Notes under the pieces: generated by a model
The model's input: only the letters and a program-made list of their open reading frames with translations
The model's database searches: none
What the model was told of the DNA's origin: nothing
Shown here: positions 7,855 through 17,283 of the stretch, in pieces
Position numbering within the stretch: the first letter of the stretch is position 1
Layout: the number at the start of each line of letters is the position of its first letter
NCBI RefSeq assembly: GCF_020179405.1
Contig: NZ_JAICBZ010000006.1
Location: 28,891-92,890, forward strand
Direction of reading: 5' to 3'
Length of the DNA: 64,000 bases
Source of the DNA: Xinfangfangia pollutisoli
GTDB taxonomy: Bacteria > Pseudomonadota > Alphaproteobacteria > Rhodobacterales > Rhodobacteraceae
Position numbers and translations under genes: made by a program

Positions 7855-8793
7855 ATGACCGTCAAGATCTTCGACCGCCCAGATATCCAGGACTTCCTCA
7901 AGACGCTGAGCGGGCTGGACAATTCGAAAGGCAATGCGCGGATGAAAGAGATCACGCATCGCCTGATGTCGGATCTGTTCAAGGCCATCGACGATCTGAA
8001 CATCACGCCCGACGAATACTGGACCGGCATCGCCTGGCTGAATGATATCGGGGCGGCAGGGCAGGCGGGGCTGATCTCGCCCGGGCTGGGGCTGGATCAC
8101 TTCATCGACGAACGGCTTGATGCGATCGACGCGGCGCTTGGCATCGACAACCCGACGCCGCGCACCATCGAGGGGCCGCTTTATGTGGCCGGCGCGCCGG
8201 AATCGGTGGGCTTCGCGCGGCTTGACGATGGCCGCGATCTTGATGGCCAGACGCTGATCATGCATGGCGTGGTGCATGACGCCGACAAAAAGCCGCTGCC
8301 GGGCGCGAAGGTCGAGGTCTGGCATTGCGACACCCGGGGCTTCTATTCGCATTTCGACCCGACCGGCATCCAGGCGCCGTTCAACATGCGCCGCACCATC
8401 ATCGCCGATGAAAACGGCCGCTACAAATTCCAAAGCATCCTGCCTTCGGGCTATGGTGTTCCCCCGGGCAGCCCGACCGAGCGGCTCTTGTCCTCGCTTG
8501 GCCGTCACGGCCAGCGCCCGGCGCATATCCATTTCTTCGTCAGCGCGCCGGATCACCGCAAGCTGACCACCCAGATCAACATCGAGGGCGACCCGCTGAT
8601 CAATGACGACTTCGCCTATGCAACTCGCGAGGGCCTGGTGCCCAGCGTCAAAGAGCGCAGGGATGAGGAAAGCATCCACGCGAACGGCCTGAACGGCCCC
8701 TTCGCCGAGATCGAGTTCGACATCTTCCTGACGCCGCTGATTGACGGTGTCGACAACCAGGTGAACGAGCAGCGCAAACGCGCCGCCGCCTGA
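7855..8793 (+). CDS. catA: Catechol 1,2-dioxygenase
   Basis: 312 residues, typical for intradiol catechol dioxygenases. The N-terminal helical linker domain (about residues 1-105) leads to RTIEGPLYVAGAP, then a beta-sandwich core with VEVWHCDTRGFYSHFD (first Fe(III) Tyr), FQSILPSGYGVPP (second Tyr) and RPAHIHFFVSAP (two His ligands). All four non-heme Fe ligands, Tyr2His2, are visible. It cleaves catechol to cis,cis-muconate. GGAGGAG precedes the ATG. Last gene of catBCA, followed by an intrinsic terminator. Confidence 0.95.
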   Translation: MTVKIFDRPDIQDFLKTLSGLDNSKGNARMKEITHRLMSDLFKAIDDLNITPDEYWTGIAWLNDIGAAGQAGLISPGLGLDHFIDERLDAIDAALGIDNPTPRTIEGPLYVAGAPESVGFARLDDGRDLDGQTLIMHGVVHDADKKPLPGAKVEVWHCDTRGFYSHFDPTGIQAPFNMRRTIIADENGRYKFQSILPSGYGVPPGSPTERLLSSLGRHGQRPAHIHFFVSAPDHRKLTTQINIEGDPLINDDFAYATREGLVPSVKERRDEESIHANGLNGPFAEIEFDIFLTPLIDGVDNQVNEQRKRAAA

Positions 8794-8819
8794 CGCCACT
8801 CTCCTTCAGGCATCAGGCC

Positions 8820-9851
8820 TCACTGGCCGTCCGGATCAGGATCCGGGCGGCTTTTTCCGTGCGGCGGTACCGCGGCCCCGGGGGGCGGCACTGCTGACAA
8901 TGCCCCGCGCGCACCCGTCGCGCTCGGGTCAGGGCCAGGGGCCGCGGGCTGCCGGATCGCGCGTTCGACAAGGCTGCGAAACCAGCGAAACCCCGCATCA
9001 CCCATGGAATGCGCGGCCCAGACCATGTTGACCGGCGTCTCGGCCTGGCCAAGCGTGATCGGCAGCAGCCTGGCGCGTCCGGCGCGCGCCAGCATCTCGC
9101 CGTAACGCGCGGGCACGATGGCGACGTAATGGCCACCCGCCAGCAGATCCGGCAGGGCCGCGAATTCGCGGATCACCAGGCTGGGGTTCGTCTCCAGCCC
9201 CAGCCGCGCAAGGATCGCGCCGATCTCGCCGGCATAGGTCGCGGCGGGCGCTGCAATCAGCAGCGCCGCGCCCTTCAGCGCCGCGGGCGTCTGCGGCGGC
9301 GCCGGATCATCCGGCGCACAGATTGCGACATAGCGTTCGGTGTAAAGGGTGATGGTTTCCACCCCGGGATCGGCCAGGGTCACCAGACCGATGGCAAGGT
9401 CGATCCGGCCCGACATCAGCCCCTGGCCAAGATCGGCCAGCGGCACCGGCGCGTTTTCCAGCGTGACAAAGGGCGCCTCGGCCACCACCGCCCGGGCCAG
9501 CGCGGGCAGGAACATCGCTTCGCCCAGCCCCGAAAGCGACATGCGAAACCGCCTGCGGCTTTCGCCGGGCTGAAAGCTGCTTGCCCGGTTCAGCGCGTCG
9601 ATCATGGTCGAAAGCGCGGTCTGCACGGCGGGCAGGACCTCGGCCGCGTAGCGGGAGGGCACCATGGCGTTCTGGCTGCGCAGAAACAGCGGATCGTCGA
9701 GGATGCGCCGCATCCGGCCAAGCGCATTGCTGGCCGCAGGCTGCGTCAACCCGACCCGCGCCGCCGCCGCGGTGACCGATCCGGTCTCGGCCAGGGCGAC
9801 GAACAGTTTCAGAAGGTTCAGGTCGAAACCTTCCAGCCGAATTGATTTCAT
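8820..9851 (-). CDS. LysR-family regulator of the downstream PanE-like/ThDP operon
   Basis: 343 residues from ATG 9851 (GGAG 7 nt upstream), starting MKSIRLEGFDLNLLK. HTH: FVALAETGSVTAAAARVGLTQPAASNALGRMRRIL, the NodD/PnbR-like style of LysR. The last 40 or so residues are Pro, Gly, Asp and Arg rich, look unlike a folded domain, and are encoded across the catA terminator. The family usually stops near residue 300. It is divergent from the PanE-like gene with a T-N11-A box between, so it most likely controls that operon. Confidence 0.85.
   Translation of the reverse strand: MKSIRLEGFDLNLLKLFVALAETGSVTAAAARVGLTQPAASNALGRMRRILDDPLFLRSQNAMVPSRYAAEVLPAVQTALSTMIDALNRASSFQPGESRRRFRMSLSGLGEAMFLPALARAVVAEAPFVTLENAPVPLADLGQGLMSGRIDLAIGLVTLADPGVETITLYTERYVAICAPDDPAPPQTPAALKGAALLIAAPAATYAGEIGAILARLGLETNPSLVIREFAALPDLLAGGHYVAIVPARYGEMLARAGRARLLPITLGQAETPVNMVWAAHSMGDAGFRWFRSLVERAIRQPAAPGPDPSATGARGALSAVPPPGAAVPPHGKSRPDPDPDGQ
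8826..8856 (+). terminator. Rho-independent terminator after catA
   Basis: A 12-bp stem (8826-8837 with 8840-8851, one G-T wobble) is followed by five Ts (8852-8856), 32 nt after the catA stop. It lies inside the last codons of the convergent LysR gene. Confidence 0.8.
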
Positions 9852-9863
9852 GAATGATCTCCA

Positions 9864-9885
9864 TACAAATTGTAATTTAGACAAT
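9864..9885. promoter_or_regulatory. LysR box ATTGT-N7-ACAAT with overlapping TACAA-A-TTGTA palindrome
   Basis: ATTGT-N7-ACAAT (9869-9885) fits the LysR T-N11-A rule. The overlapping 11-bp TACAAATTGTA (9864-9874) is a second dyad. Both sit in the 92-bp divergent space just before the LysR start, where autoregulation and activation of the opposing operon usually occur. Confidence 0.6.
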
Positions 9886-9943
9886 ATTCCGTGCTGCCGC
9901 TATCTTTTCCCGCGAAAACGCCAGTGCCGGCGGGGGAGGATCA

Positions 9944-10888
9944 ATGCGGATTGCAGTTCTGGGCGCTGGGGCCATGGGCTCGGTCTTCGGGGCGCGGCTG
10001 GCGCTTGGCGGGGCGAAGGTCACGCTTCTTGACGTGAACGCGGCGCATCTGGCGGCGATTGCCGCGCGGGGCCTGATCGCGGATCTGGACGGAACCGAAC
10101 ATCGCCTGCCCCTTGCGGCGATGACGCCTGCCGATTTCACCGGCCCGGCGGATCTGGTCCTGTTGTTCACCAAGGTATTCCACACCGACGCCGCGCTGGG
10201 CGCCATCAAGGGCGCGCTGGGCGATGCGATGGTGCTGACCTTGCAAAACGGCATCGGCAATGCCGAAAGGATCGCCGCGCATCTGCCCGCAGACCGGGTG
10301 ATCCTTGGTCTGACCATGACGCCGGCCGAATTTCTCGCGCCCGGCCGCGTGGCCTCGCATGGGGCGGCGACGACCCGTTTCTACAGCGCCGACGGCCAGG
10401 CCCGCCCGATCCTCGATGATCTGGTCGCGGTCATGCGAAAGGGCGGGATCGACGCGAAGGCCGACCCCGAGATCCAGGCCGCAATCTGGGAAAAGGCCGC
10501 GTTCAACTGCGCGATGAATGCGATCTGTGCGCTGACTGACGGCACGCCCGGCGGCATCGGTGCGCTGCCCGAGGCACTGACGCTGGCGCAAGATACCGCC
10601 GCCGAGGGCATCGCCGTGGCCCGGGCCAGCGGCATTGCCGCCAGCGGCGAACGTGTCCGCGCCCTGATCGACCATGCCGCCGCGCATCACCTGCTGCACG
10701 CGCCCTCGATGCTGCAGGACCGCAAGGCCGGGCGGCGCACCGAGATCGACGCGCTGAATGCCGCCATTGCCGAGCGGGGCGCGGCGCTTGGCATTCCCGT
10801 TCCGATCAACCGCATGCTCACCACCCTTGTGCGGCTGGCAGAAGCCATGCCCGCCTACCGCCAGAACACCGCCGGAGCCCGCCCATGA
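9944..10888 (+). CDS. Ketopantoate-reductase-like (PanE/ApbA family) dehydrogenase
   Basis: 314 residues. N-terminal Rossmann motif MRIAVLGAGAMGSVFGARLA (NADP-binding). LLFTKVFHT and LQNGIGN supply the Lys and Asn positions of the family, and the C-terminal helical domain has IWEKAAFNCAMNAICAL. PanE reduces 2-dehydropantoate, but many members act on other 2-oxo acids. It shares an ATGA overlap with the following ThDP enzyme and is divergent from a LysR gene, so it is probably a catabolic paralogue rather than pantothenate biosynthesis. GGGGGAGG precedes the ATG. Confidence 0.85.
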   Translation: MRIAVLGAGAMGSVFGARLALGGAKVTLLDVNAAHLAAIAARGLIADLDGTEHRLPLAAMTPADFTGPADLVLLFTKVFHTDAALGAIKGALGDAMVLTLQNGIGNAERIAAHLPADRVILGLTMTPAEFLAPGRVASHGAATTRFYSADGQARPILDDLVAVMRKGGIDAKADPEIQAAIWEKAAFNCAMNAICALTDGTPGGIGALPEALTLAQDTAAEGIAVARASGIAASGERVRALIDHAAAHHLLHAPSMLQDRKAGRRTEIDALNAAIAERGAALGIPVPINRMLTTLVRLAEAMPAYRQNTAGARP

Positions 10889-12591
10889 CCGACAGCCAGA
10901 TCACCGCAGGCGCCGCGATTTTCGGCAAGCTCAAGGCGCTTGGCGTCGAGCATGTGCTGGTCAATTCCGGCACCGACTTCCCGCCCATCGTCGAAGGTCT
11001 GGTCGAGGCCGGGCGGCGCGCGATCAGCCTGCCGACACCGGTGATCTGCCCGCATGAAAGCGTCGCGCTGGGCATGGCGCATGGCTATTACCAGGTCTCG
11101 GGCAAGATGGCGGCGGTGATGCTGCACACGAATGTCGGCCTTGCCAATGGCGCGATGGGGGCGATCAACGCCTGGTGCGACCAGATCCCGATGCTTCTGA
11201 TGTCGGGCCGCACGCCCGTCACCGAAAGCCGCCGATTTGGCGCCCGCACGGTCCCCATCGGCTGGGGGCAAGAGATGTATGACCAGGGCGCGCTGGTGCG
11301 GGAATGCACGAAATGGGAATATGAACTGCGCTTCCCCGATCAGGTGCCAGAGGTTCTGGACCGCGCTTGCGCCATCGCGCAATCGGTGCCCAAAGGCCCG
11401 GTCTATCTGTGCCTGCCGCGAGAGGTTCTGTGCGAAACGCTGGGCGCCGAGGGGCTTGATCAGCCGTCGCGCATGGTGCCCGTGGTGCCGGCGCCCCAGC
11501 CTGAAGCGCTGGAACGCGCGGCCCAGCTTCTGGCGGGCGCAAAGGCGCCGCTGATCATTGCGCAGCGCGGTGCGGGCAGCAGCGAAGCCTTTGCCGCCTT
11601 TGACGCATTCGTCACCCGCCATGCGCTGCCGGTGTCGCAATACTGGGCCAATACGCCGGCGCTTCGGCTGGCGCATCCGATGCATATCGGCGCGAACCCC
11701 GATGCCGCCCTGGCCGCGGCCGATGTGGTCCTGGTGATCGACTCGCTGGCGCCCTGGTGGCCCGACCATGTCACGCTGCGCCCGGATGTGCAGGTGATCC
11801 AGCTTGGCCCCGACCCGCTGTTCAGCCGCACGCCGATCCGCAATTTCCCCGCGCATGTGACCCTGCCGGGCGAAACCGGCCCGACGCTGATGGCGCTGAT
11901 CGAGGCCGTCGACCGCCAGCCCCGCGACGAACCCGCGCTGGCCGCCCGCAGGGAGGCCACCGCGCGCATCTCGGCCGCCAACCGCGCGGCGCTGAGCGCG
12001 CTTGCCGAACGCGGCAATGGCAGCCCGATGACCAAGGCCTATGTCGCGGATTGCCTGGGCCGCGCGATCAAGGGCCGCAAGGCCAGCGTCTTCCATGAAC
12101 TGGGCTGCCCGCTGCAGCATCTCGATCTCGAGGACCATCTGAGCTATTTCCAAGAGCCGCATTCCGGTGGCCTGGGCTGGGGTCTGCCGGCCGCGCTTGG
12201 CGCGCAGCTGGCCGACCCGGACCGGCTGGTGATCGCGACCATGGGCGATGGCAGCTACATGTTCGCCAACCCGACCGCCTGCCACCAGGTCGCCGAGGCG
12301 CATGACTTGCCCGTTGTCGTGCTGGTCCTGAACAATGGCGAATGGGGGGCGGTGCGGCAATCGGTGCTGGGGCTTTACCCGCAGGGCGTGGCGAAACAGG
12401 CCAATGAGGTGCCGCTGACCAGCCTTAAACCCAGCCCGGATTTCACCCTGACCGCCGCCGCCAGCCGCGCCTGGACGCAGACGGTCACCGATGGCGCCGA
12501 CCTGCCCGCCGCGCTGGCAAAGGCGATCCGCATCGCGACCGAAGACCGCCGGCAGGTGCTTTTGAACATCGCGATCAGCCCCGACGCCTAG
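10885..12591 (+). CDS. Thiamine-diphosphate-dependent enzyme (acetolactate synthase / benzoylformate decarboxylase superfamily)
   Basis: 568 residues with the three-domain POX layout. The N-terminal Pyr domain has the cofactor-activating Glu in PHESVALGMAHGYYQ and a benzoylformate-decarboxylase-like LHTNVGLANGAMGAINAW. A central domain follows (about 200-340), then a PP domain with the GDG...N signature MGDGSYMFANPTACHQ ... VLVLNN. It likely decarboxylates or ligates a 2-oxo acid. It is coupled by ATGA overlap to a PanE-like reductase, which could handle the same oxo acid. Substrate unknown; benzoylformate-type chemistry is only a guess from motif style and aromatic context. Confidence 0.82.
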   Translation: MTDSQITAGAAIFGKLKALGVEHVLVNSGTDFPPIVEGLVEAGRRAISLPTPVICPHESVALGMAHGYYQVSGKMAAVMLHTNVGLANGAMGAINAWCDQIPMLLMSGRTPVTESRRFGARTVPIGWGQEMYDQGALVRECTKWEYELRFPDQVPEVLDRACAIAQSVPKGPVYLCLPREVLCETLGAEGLDQPSRMVPVVPAPQPEALERAAQLLAGAKAPLIIAQRGAGSSEAFAAFDAFVTRHALPVSQYWANTPALRLAHPMHIGANPDAALAAADVVLVIDSLAPWWPDHVTLRPDVQVIQLGPDPLFSRTPIRNFPAHVTLPGETGPTLMALIEAVDRQPRDEPALAARREATARISAANRAALSALAERGNGSPMTKAYVADCLGRAIKGRKASVFHELGCPLQHLDLEDHLSYFQEPHSGGLGWGLPAALGAQLADPDRLVIATMGDGSYMFANPTACHQVAEAHDLPVVVLVLNNGEWGAVRQSVLGLYPQGVAKQANEVPLTSLKPSPDFTLTAAASRAWTQTVTDGADLPAALAKAIRIATEDRRQVLLNIAISPDA

Positions 12592-12661
12592 GGGCTTCGC
12601 GCCAGCCCCCCCCCAACGTCCGGTGCGATCCCTGCCGCGCGTTCCGGCTGCGAACCTGCCC

Positions 12662-13900
<1,239 letters not shown>

Positions 13901-13919
13901 TCAATGGTACTTTTGAGAC

Positions 13920-14771
13920 ATGGATATTCGCGCGGCCATCCCTCTGTTCGACCTTTACGGCGAGAACCGCGCCTTCCCCGATATCCTGCATTGCGAGACG
14001 GTGAATGACCGCGCCGCGCTGCATGACTGGCAGATCGACATTCACCGTCATGCCGGGCTGCATCAGCTGTTCCTGCTGACCTCGGGCGAGGCGGTTCTCA
14101 GCGCCGACGGGGTGGACCGCCCGTTGCAGCTTCCGGTTCTGGTCTCGATGCCGCATCTGACCGTGCATGGATTCCGCTTTGCCAAAGGCACCGCGGGCAT
14201 GGTGGTGACGATCCCGATGGCCGAGCTGCCGCAGGTCTTTGGCCCGGACAGCCCGCTTGCCACCGCGCTTGCCGCCTGGGCCGTTCTACCCGCGCCCGTG
14301 GCGGAGGCCGCGCAGGTCGCGGCGCTGGCGGCCGAGCATCGCGGATTGGCGCAGGGCCGGGCGCTGATGCTGCAGGCGATGGCGCAGCAGCTTTTGACCA
14401 CGGTTGCGCGGCGGATCAGCGCGGCCGCGCCCGTGCCGCCGCGCCCCTATGCGAAACGCATGGCGGCGTTTGACGCGCTGATCACCCGCCACTTGCGCGA
14501 CCACTGGCGGGTCAGCGATTACGCAGCGGCGCTTGGCATGACCTCGACGCATCTGAACCGGGTGACCCGCGCCGAGACCGGCGCCTCTGCCGCGCGGTAT
14601 GTGGAGCGGCACCTCTTGCAAGAGGCGCGGCGGATGCTGGCCTATACGCGCGAACCCGTCGGCGCGATTTCCTGGCATCTGGGATACGAGGATGCGGCCT
14701 ATTTCTCGCGCAGCTTTCGCCGCCAGGCGGGGGAATCGCCGCTGGCCTATCGGGCGCGGTTTCAGGCCTAG
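13920..14771 (+). CDS. pobR: AraC-family regulator of pobA
   Basis: 283 residues. N-terminal cupin-like sensing region with IHRHAGLHQLFLLTSGE, C-terminal double HTH (about 185-283) with DYAAALGMTSTHLNRVTRAETG and GYEDAAYFSRSFRRQAGESP. It faces pobA, the standard arrangement for AraC/XylS-type PobR that activates pobA with 4-hydroxybenzoate. Effector is inferred from position. The intergenic region is short (88 bp); I could not fix a clear operator. Confidence 0.85.
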   Translation: MDIRAAIPLFDLYGENRAFPDILHCETVNDRAALHDWQIDIHRHAGLHQLFLLTSGEAVLSADGVDRPLQLPVLVSMPHLTVHGFRFAKGTAGMVVTIPMAELPQVFGPDSPLATALAAWAVLPAPVAEAAQVAALAAEHRGLAQGRALMLQAMAQQLLTTVARRISAAAPVPPRPYAKRMAAFDALITRHLRDHWRVSDYAAALGMTSTHLNRVTRAETGASAARYVERHLLQEARRMLAYTREPVGAISWHLGYEDAAYFSRSFRRQAGESPLAYRARFQA

Positions 14772-14887
14772 CGGGGCCGCACGGGCCGCGCAGGGTCACC
14801 CGGCGCCGCAGGACAGTGTCGATCCCCGCATGCCCCCTTGGCCGGCCCGCCATCCCGCCTTTTCCCGCAGGAACACCGGGCGGATTC

Positions 14888-14920
14888 GTGCGATAGGCGA
14901 ACAAAGTCTTCATATCGCAC
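14888..14920. promoter_or_regulatory. Inverted repeat GTGCGATA-N17-TATCGCAC upstream of pcaD
   Basis: Perfect 8-bp arms (14888-14895 and 14913-14920) are separated by 17 bp, about 90 bp before the pcaD start. The arm-centre spacing of 25 bp is over two helical turns, suiting a dimer contacting one face. It may be a pcaD operator; no regulator is identified. Confidence 0.45.
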
Positions 14921-15007
14921 AAGCGGCTTTACCGTCGCCCCGGCTCTGCCTATCCCGGGTAGATGGCTGGCCCAGGGCATCGCCATCGTAACGGAAAGGA
15001 CCTGATC

Positions 15008-15787
15008 ATGCCTGCTCTCACCCGCCCCTGGGGCGCGATGCATTACCGGATCGACGGGGCGGAAACCGGGCCGGCGGTGGTCTTCGCCAATTCGCTTGGC
15101 ACCGATCTGCACCTTTGGGACGATGTGGTGGCACGCCTGCCCGGCATCCGCGCGATCCGCTTCGACAAGCGGGGCCACGGGCTTTCCGATCTTGGCGGCG
15201 CGGTCACGGTTGAAGCCTATGCCGATGACGTCGCAGCACTGATCGAAACGCTTGGCCTGGGGCCGGTGGTGTTTGTCGGTCTTTCCATCGGCGGCATGAT
15301 CGGCCAGGCGCTGGCCGCCCGGCGGCCCGACCTTGTGCGCGGCCTGGTGCTTTCCAACACCGCGCCGAAAATGGGCACGGCCGAGGCCTGGACCGCGCGC
15401 GTCGACGCAATCGGCAAAGGCGGGATCGAGGCGATTGCGGAGGCGGTGATGGAACGCTGGTTCGCCCCCGTCTACCGCGCGAAACCCGATCTGGCGGTCT
15501 GGCGCAATATGCTGACCCGCACCCCGGTTGAGGGCTATATCCAGGCCTGCCACGCGCTTGCCGCGGCGGATCTGACGGCCACGACCGCAGTGCTGGCGCT
15601 TCCGGTTCTGGTGATCGGCGGCGCCGAAGATGGCGCCTCGCCGCCCGATCTGGTGGGCGCGATGGCCAGGCAGATCAAGGGCGCGGATTTTCACATCCTG
15701 ACCGCGACCGGGCATATCCCGCCGGTCGAGGCCACCGCGGAAATGGCGGCGCTTCTGCAGGATTTCATCGCAAGACACGCCGGATAA
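15008..15787 (+). CDS. pcaD: 3-oxoadipate enol-lactonase
   Basis: 259 residues from ATG 15008 (GGAAAGGA 7 nt upstream). Alpha/beta hydrolase: FANSLGTDLHLWDDV, RFDKRGHGLS, nucleophile elbow GLSIGGMIG (Ser), acid in VIGGAEDGASPP, and catalytic His in TATGHIPPVE. It hydrolyses 3-oxoadipate enol-lactone, the point where the catechol and protocatechuate branches join, so it completes CatA-CatB-CatC. It stands alone as one gene, without pcaC, pcaH or pcaG neighbours. Confidence 0.92.
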   Translation: MPALTRPWGAMHYRIDGAETGPAVVFANSLGTDLHLWDDVVARLPGIRAIRFDKRGHGLSDLGGAVTVEAYADDVAALIETLGLGPVVFVGLSIGGMIGQALAARRPDLVRGLVLSNTAPKMGTAEAWTARVDAIGKGGIEAIAEAVMERWFAPVYRAKPDLAVWRNMLTRTPVEGYIQACHALAAADLTATTAVLALPVLVIGGAEDGASPPDLVGAMARQIKGADFHILTATGHIPPVEATAEMAALLQDFIARHAG

Positions 15788-15793
15788 TCGGAA

Positions 15794-15819
15794 AAGGGCG
15801 GCCCCGGAAGGCCGCCCTT
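15794..15819. terminator. Bidirectional terminator between pcaD and aldehyde dehydrogenase
   Basis: A perfect 10-bp stem AAGGGCGGCC / GGCCGCCCTT surrounds a CCGGAA loop, between two converging genes. On the minus strand the stem runs into four Us, so it should stop the aldehyde dehydrogenase operon best. Confidence 0.75.
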
Positions 15820-15824
15820 CGTGC

Positions 15825-17270
15825 TTAGAACGGGTAATGCTGGTTCGGGTCTTCGATGGTCAGCCAGCGCAGATCGGTGAACTCGGACACACCCGCCATG
15901 CCGCCGAAACGACCGTAGCCCGAGGCCTTCACGCCCCCGAAGGGCATCTGCGGCTCGTCGCCCACGGTCGGGCCGTTGATATGGCAGATCCCGGTTTCCA
16001 GACGGTTCGCCACCGCCATCGCCTTCTGGATATCGCGCGAGAACACCGCCGAGGACAGGCCATAGTCGCTGTCATTGGCGACGCGGATCGCCTCTTCCTC
16101 GCCCTTGACGCGGATGATCGGCTTCACCGGGCCAAAGCTTTCCTCCGAATACATGCGCATCTCGGGCGTGACGTGGTCGATCAGGGTCGCCGCCACGATC
16201 GCGCCGTCGCGGGTGCCGCCCGCGATCAGCTTGCCGCCCTTGGCGACGGCATCGGCGATCAGCTCTTCCATCTTGTCGCCCGCGCCGGGGGTGCAGAGAC
16301 CGCCCAGAACCACATGTTCGCGCGGGTTGCCGGCGGGCAGTTTCGACGCCCGCGCCGCCAGATGCGCGGCGAAGTCATCGGCGATGCTGTCATCGACGAT
16401 CAGCCGCTCGGTCGACATGCAGATCTGGCCCTGGTTCATGAAGCAGCCAAAGATCGCCGCATTCACCGCAGCATCGATATCGGCATCCGCCAGCACGACG
16501 AAGGGCGCCTTGCCGCCAAGTTCCAGGATCGCGGGCTTCAGCTCTTCACCCGCCAGGCGGCCGATGATCCGGCCTACCTTGGTCGAGCCGGTGAAGTTCA
16601 CATGCCGCACCTCGGGCGCGCGGATCAGCGCCTCGACCACCGCGCCTGCATCTTCCGGCGCGTTCGAGATCACATTGACCACACCTGCCGGGAAGCCCGC
16701 CTCGGTGAAACAATCGCCGATGAGACGATGGGTCGCGGGGCACAGCTCGGAGGATTTCAGGATCACGGTATTGCCGCAGGCCACCGCCATCGCAACCGCA
16801 CGGGTCGCAAGGATCACCGGCGCATTCCAGGGCGCGATGCCGACGCAAACCCCCTTGGGGCGGTGAACGGCCATCGCCAGCGTGCCCGGCTTGTTCGAGG
16901 GGATCACCGTGCCACCAAGCTGGGTCACGACCGCGGCCGCCTCGCGCAGGATATTCGCGGCAAGGCCCACGTTGAAGCCGATCCAGGGCCCCGTCGCGCC
17001 GGTTTCCGCAATCGCGGCGGCGATGAAATCGGGGGCCTTGGCATCCATGATGTCCGCCGCGCGGTTCAGCAGCTTGCGCCGTTCCCCGACCAGCGTCTGC
17101 GACCAGCTGGCAAAGGCGGCATGGGCCGCCGCCACGGTGGTCTTCACGTCCTCAAGGCTGGCGGCGGGTGCGGTGCTGGCAACTTCGCCCGTCACCGGGT
17201 CTTTGCGCTGAAAGACGCGGCCATCGCTGGCGGGATGGTCGGCACCATTGATCAAATGGCTGATTTTCAT
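15825..17270 (-). CDS. Vanillin/aryl-aldehyde dehydrogenase (NAD(P)+), ALDH superfamily
   Basis: 481 residues from ATG 17270 (GGAGAG upstream). ALDH features: GVCVGIAPWNAPVILA (coenzyme fold), FTGSTKVGR, the general-base Glu in LELGGKAPFVVL, the catalytic Cys in FMNQGQICMSTER, and the EESFGPV and MPFGGVKASGYGRFGG ends. The style matches vanillin, salicylaldehyde and coniferyl-aldehyde dehydrogenases, oxidising aryl aldehydes to acids. It lies 13 nt downstream of a coniferyl-alcohol-dehydrogenase-like SDR and in one operon with a second ALDH, so it probably acts on a lignin-derived aldehyde. Exact substrate uncertain. Confidence 0.88.
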   Translation of the reverse strand: MKISHLINGADHPASDGRVFQRKDPVTGEVASTAPAASLEDVKTTVAAAHAAFASWSQTLVGERRKLLNRAADIMDAKAPDFIAAAIAETGATGPWIGFNVGLAANILREAAAVVTQLGGTVIPSNKPGTLAMAVHRPKGVCVGIAPWNAPVILATRAVAMAVACGNTVILKSSELCPATHRLIGDCFTEAGFPAGVVNVISNAPEDAGAVVEALIRAPEVRHVNFTGSTKVGRIIGRLAGEELKPAILELGGKAPFVVLADADIDAAVNAAIFGCFMNQGQICMSTERLIVDDSIADDFAAHLAARASKLPAGNPREHVVLGGLCTPGAGDKMEELIADAVAKGGKLIAGGTRDGAIVAATLIDHVTPEMRMYSEESFGPVKPIIRVKGEEEAIRVANDSDYGLSSAVFSRDIQKAMAVANRLETGICHINGPTVGDEPQMPFGGVKASGYGRFGGMAGVSEFTDLRWLTIEDPNQHYPF

Positions 17271-17283
17271 GACTTCTCTCCGT

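Noticed and set aside
16546..16848. Small frames inside the aldehyde dehydrogenase gene
   Set aside because: Out-of-frame shadows; no RBS and no independent motif.
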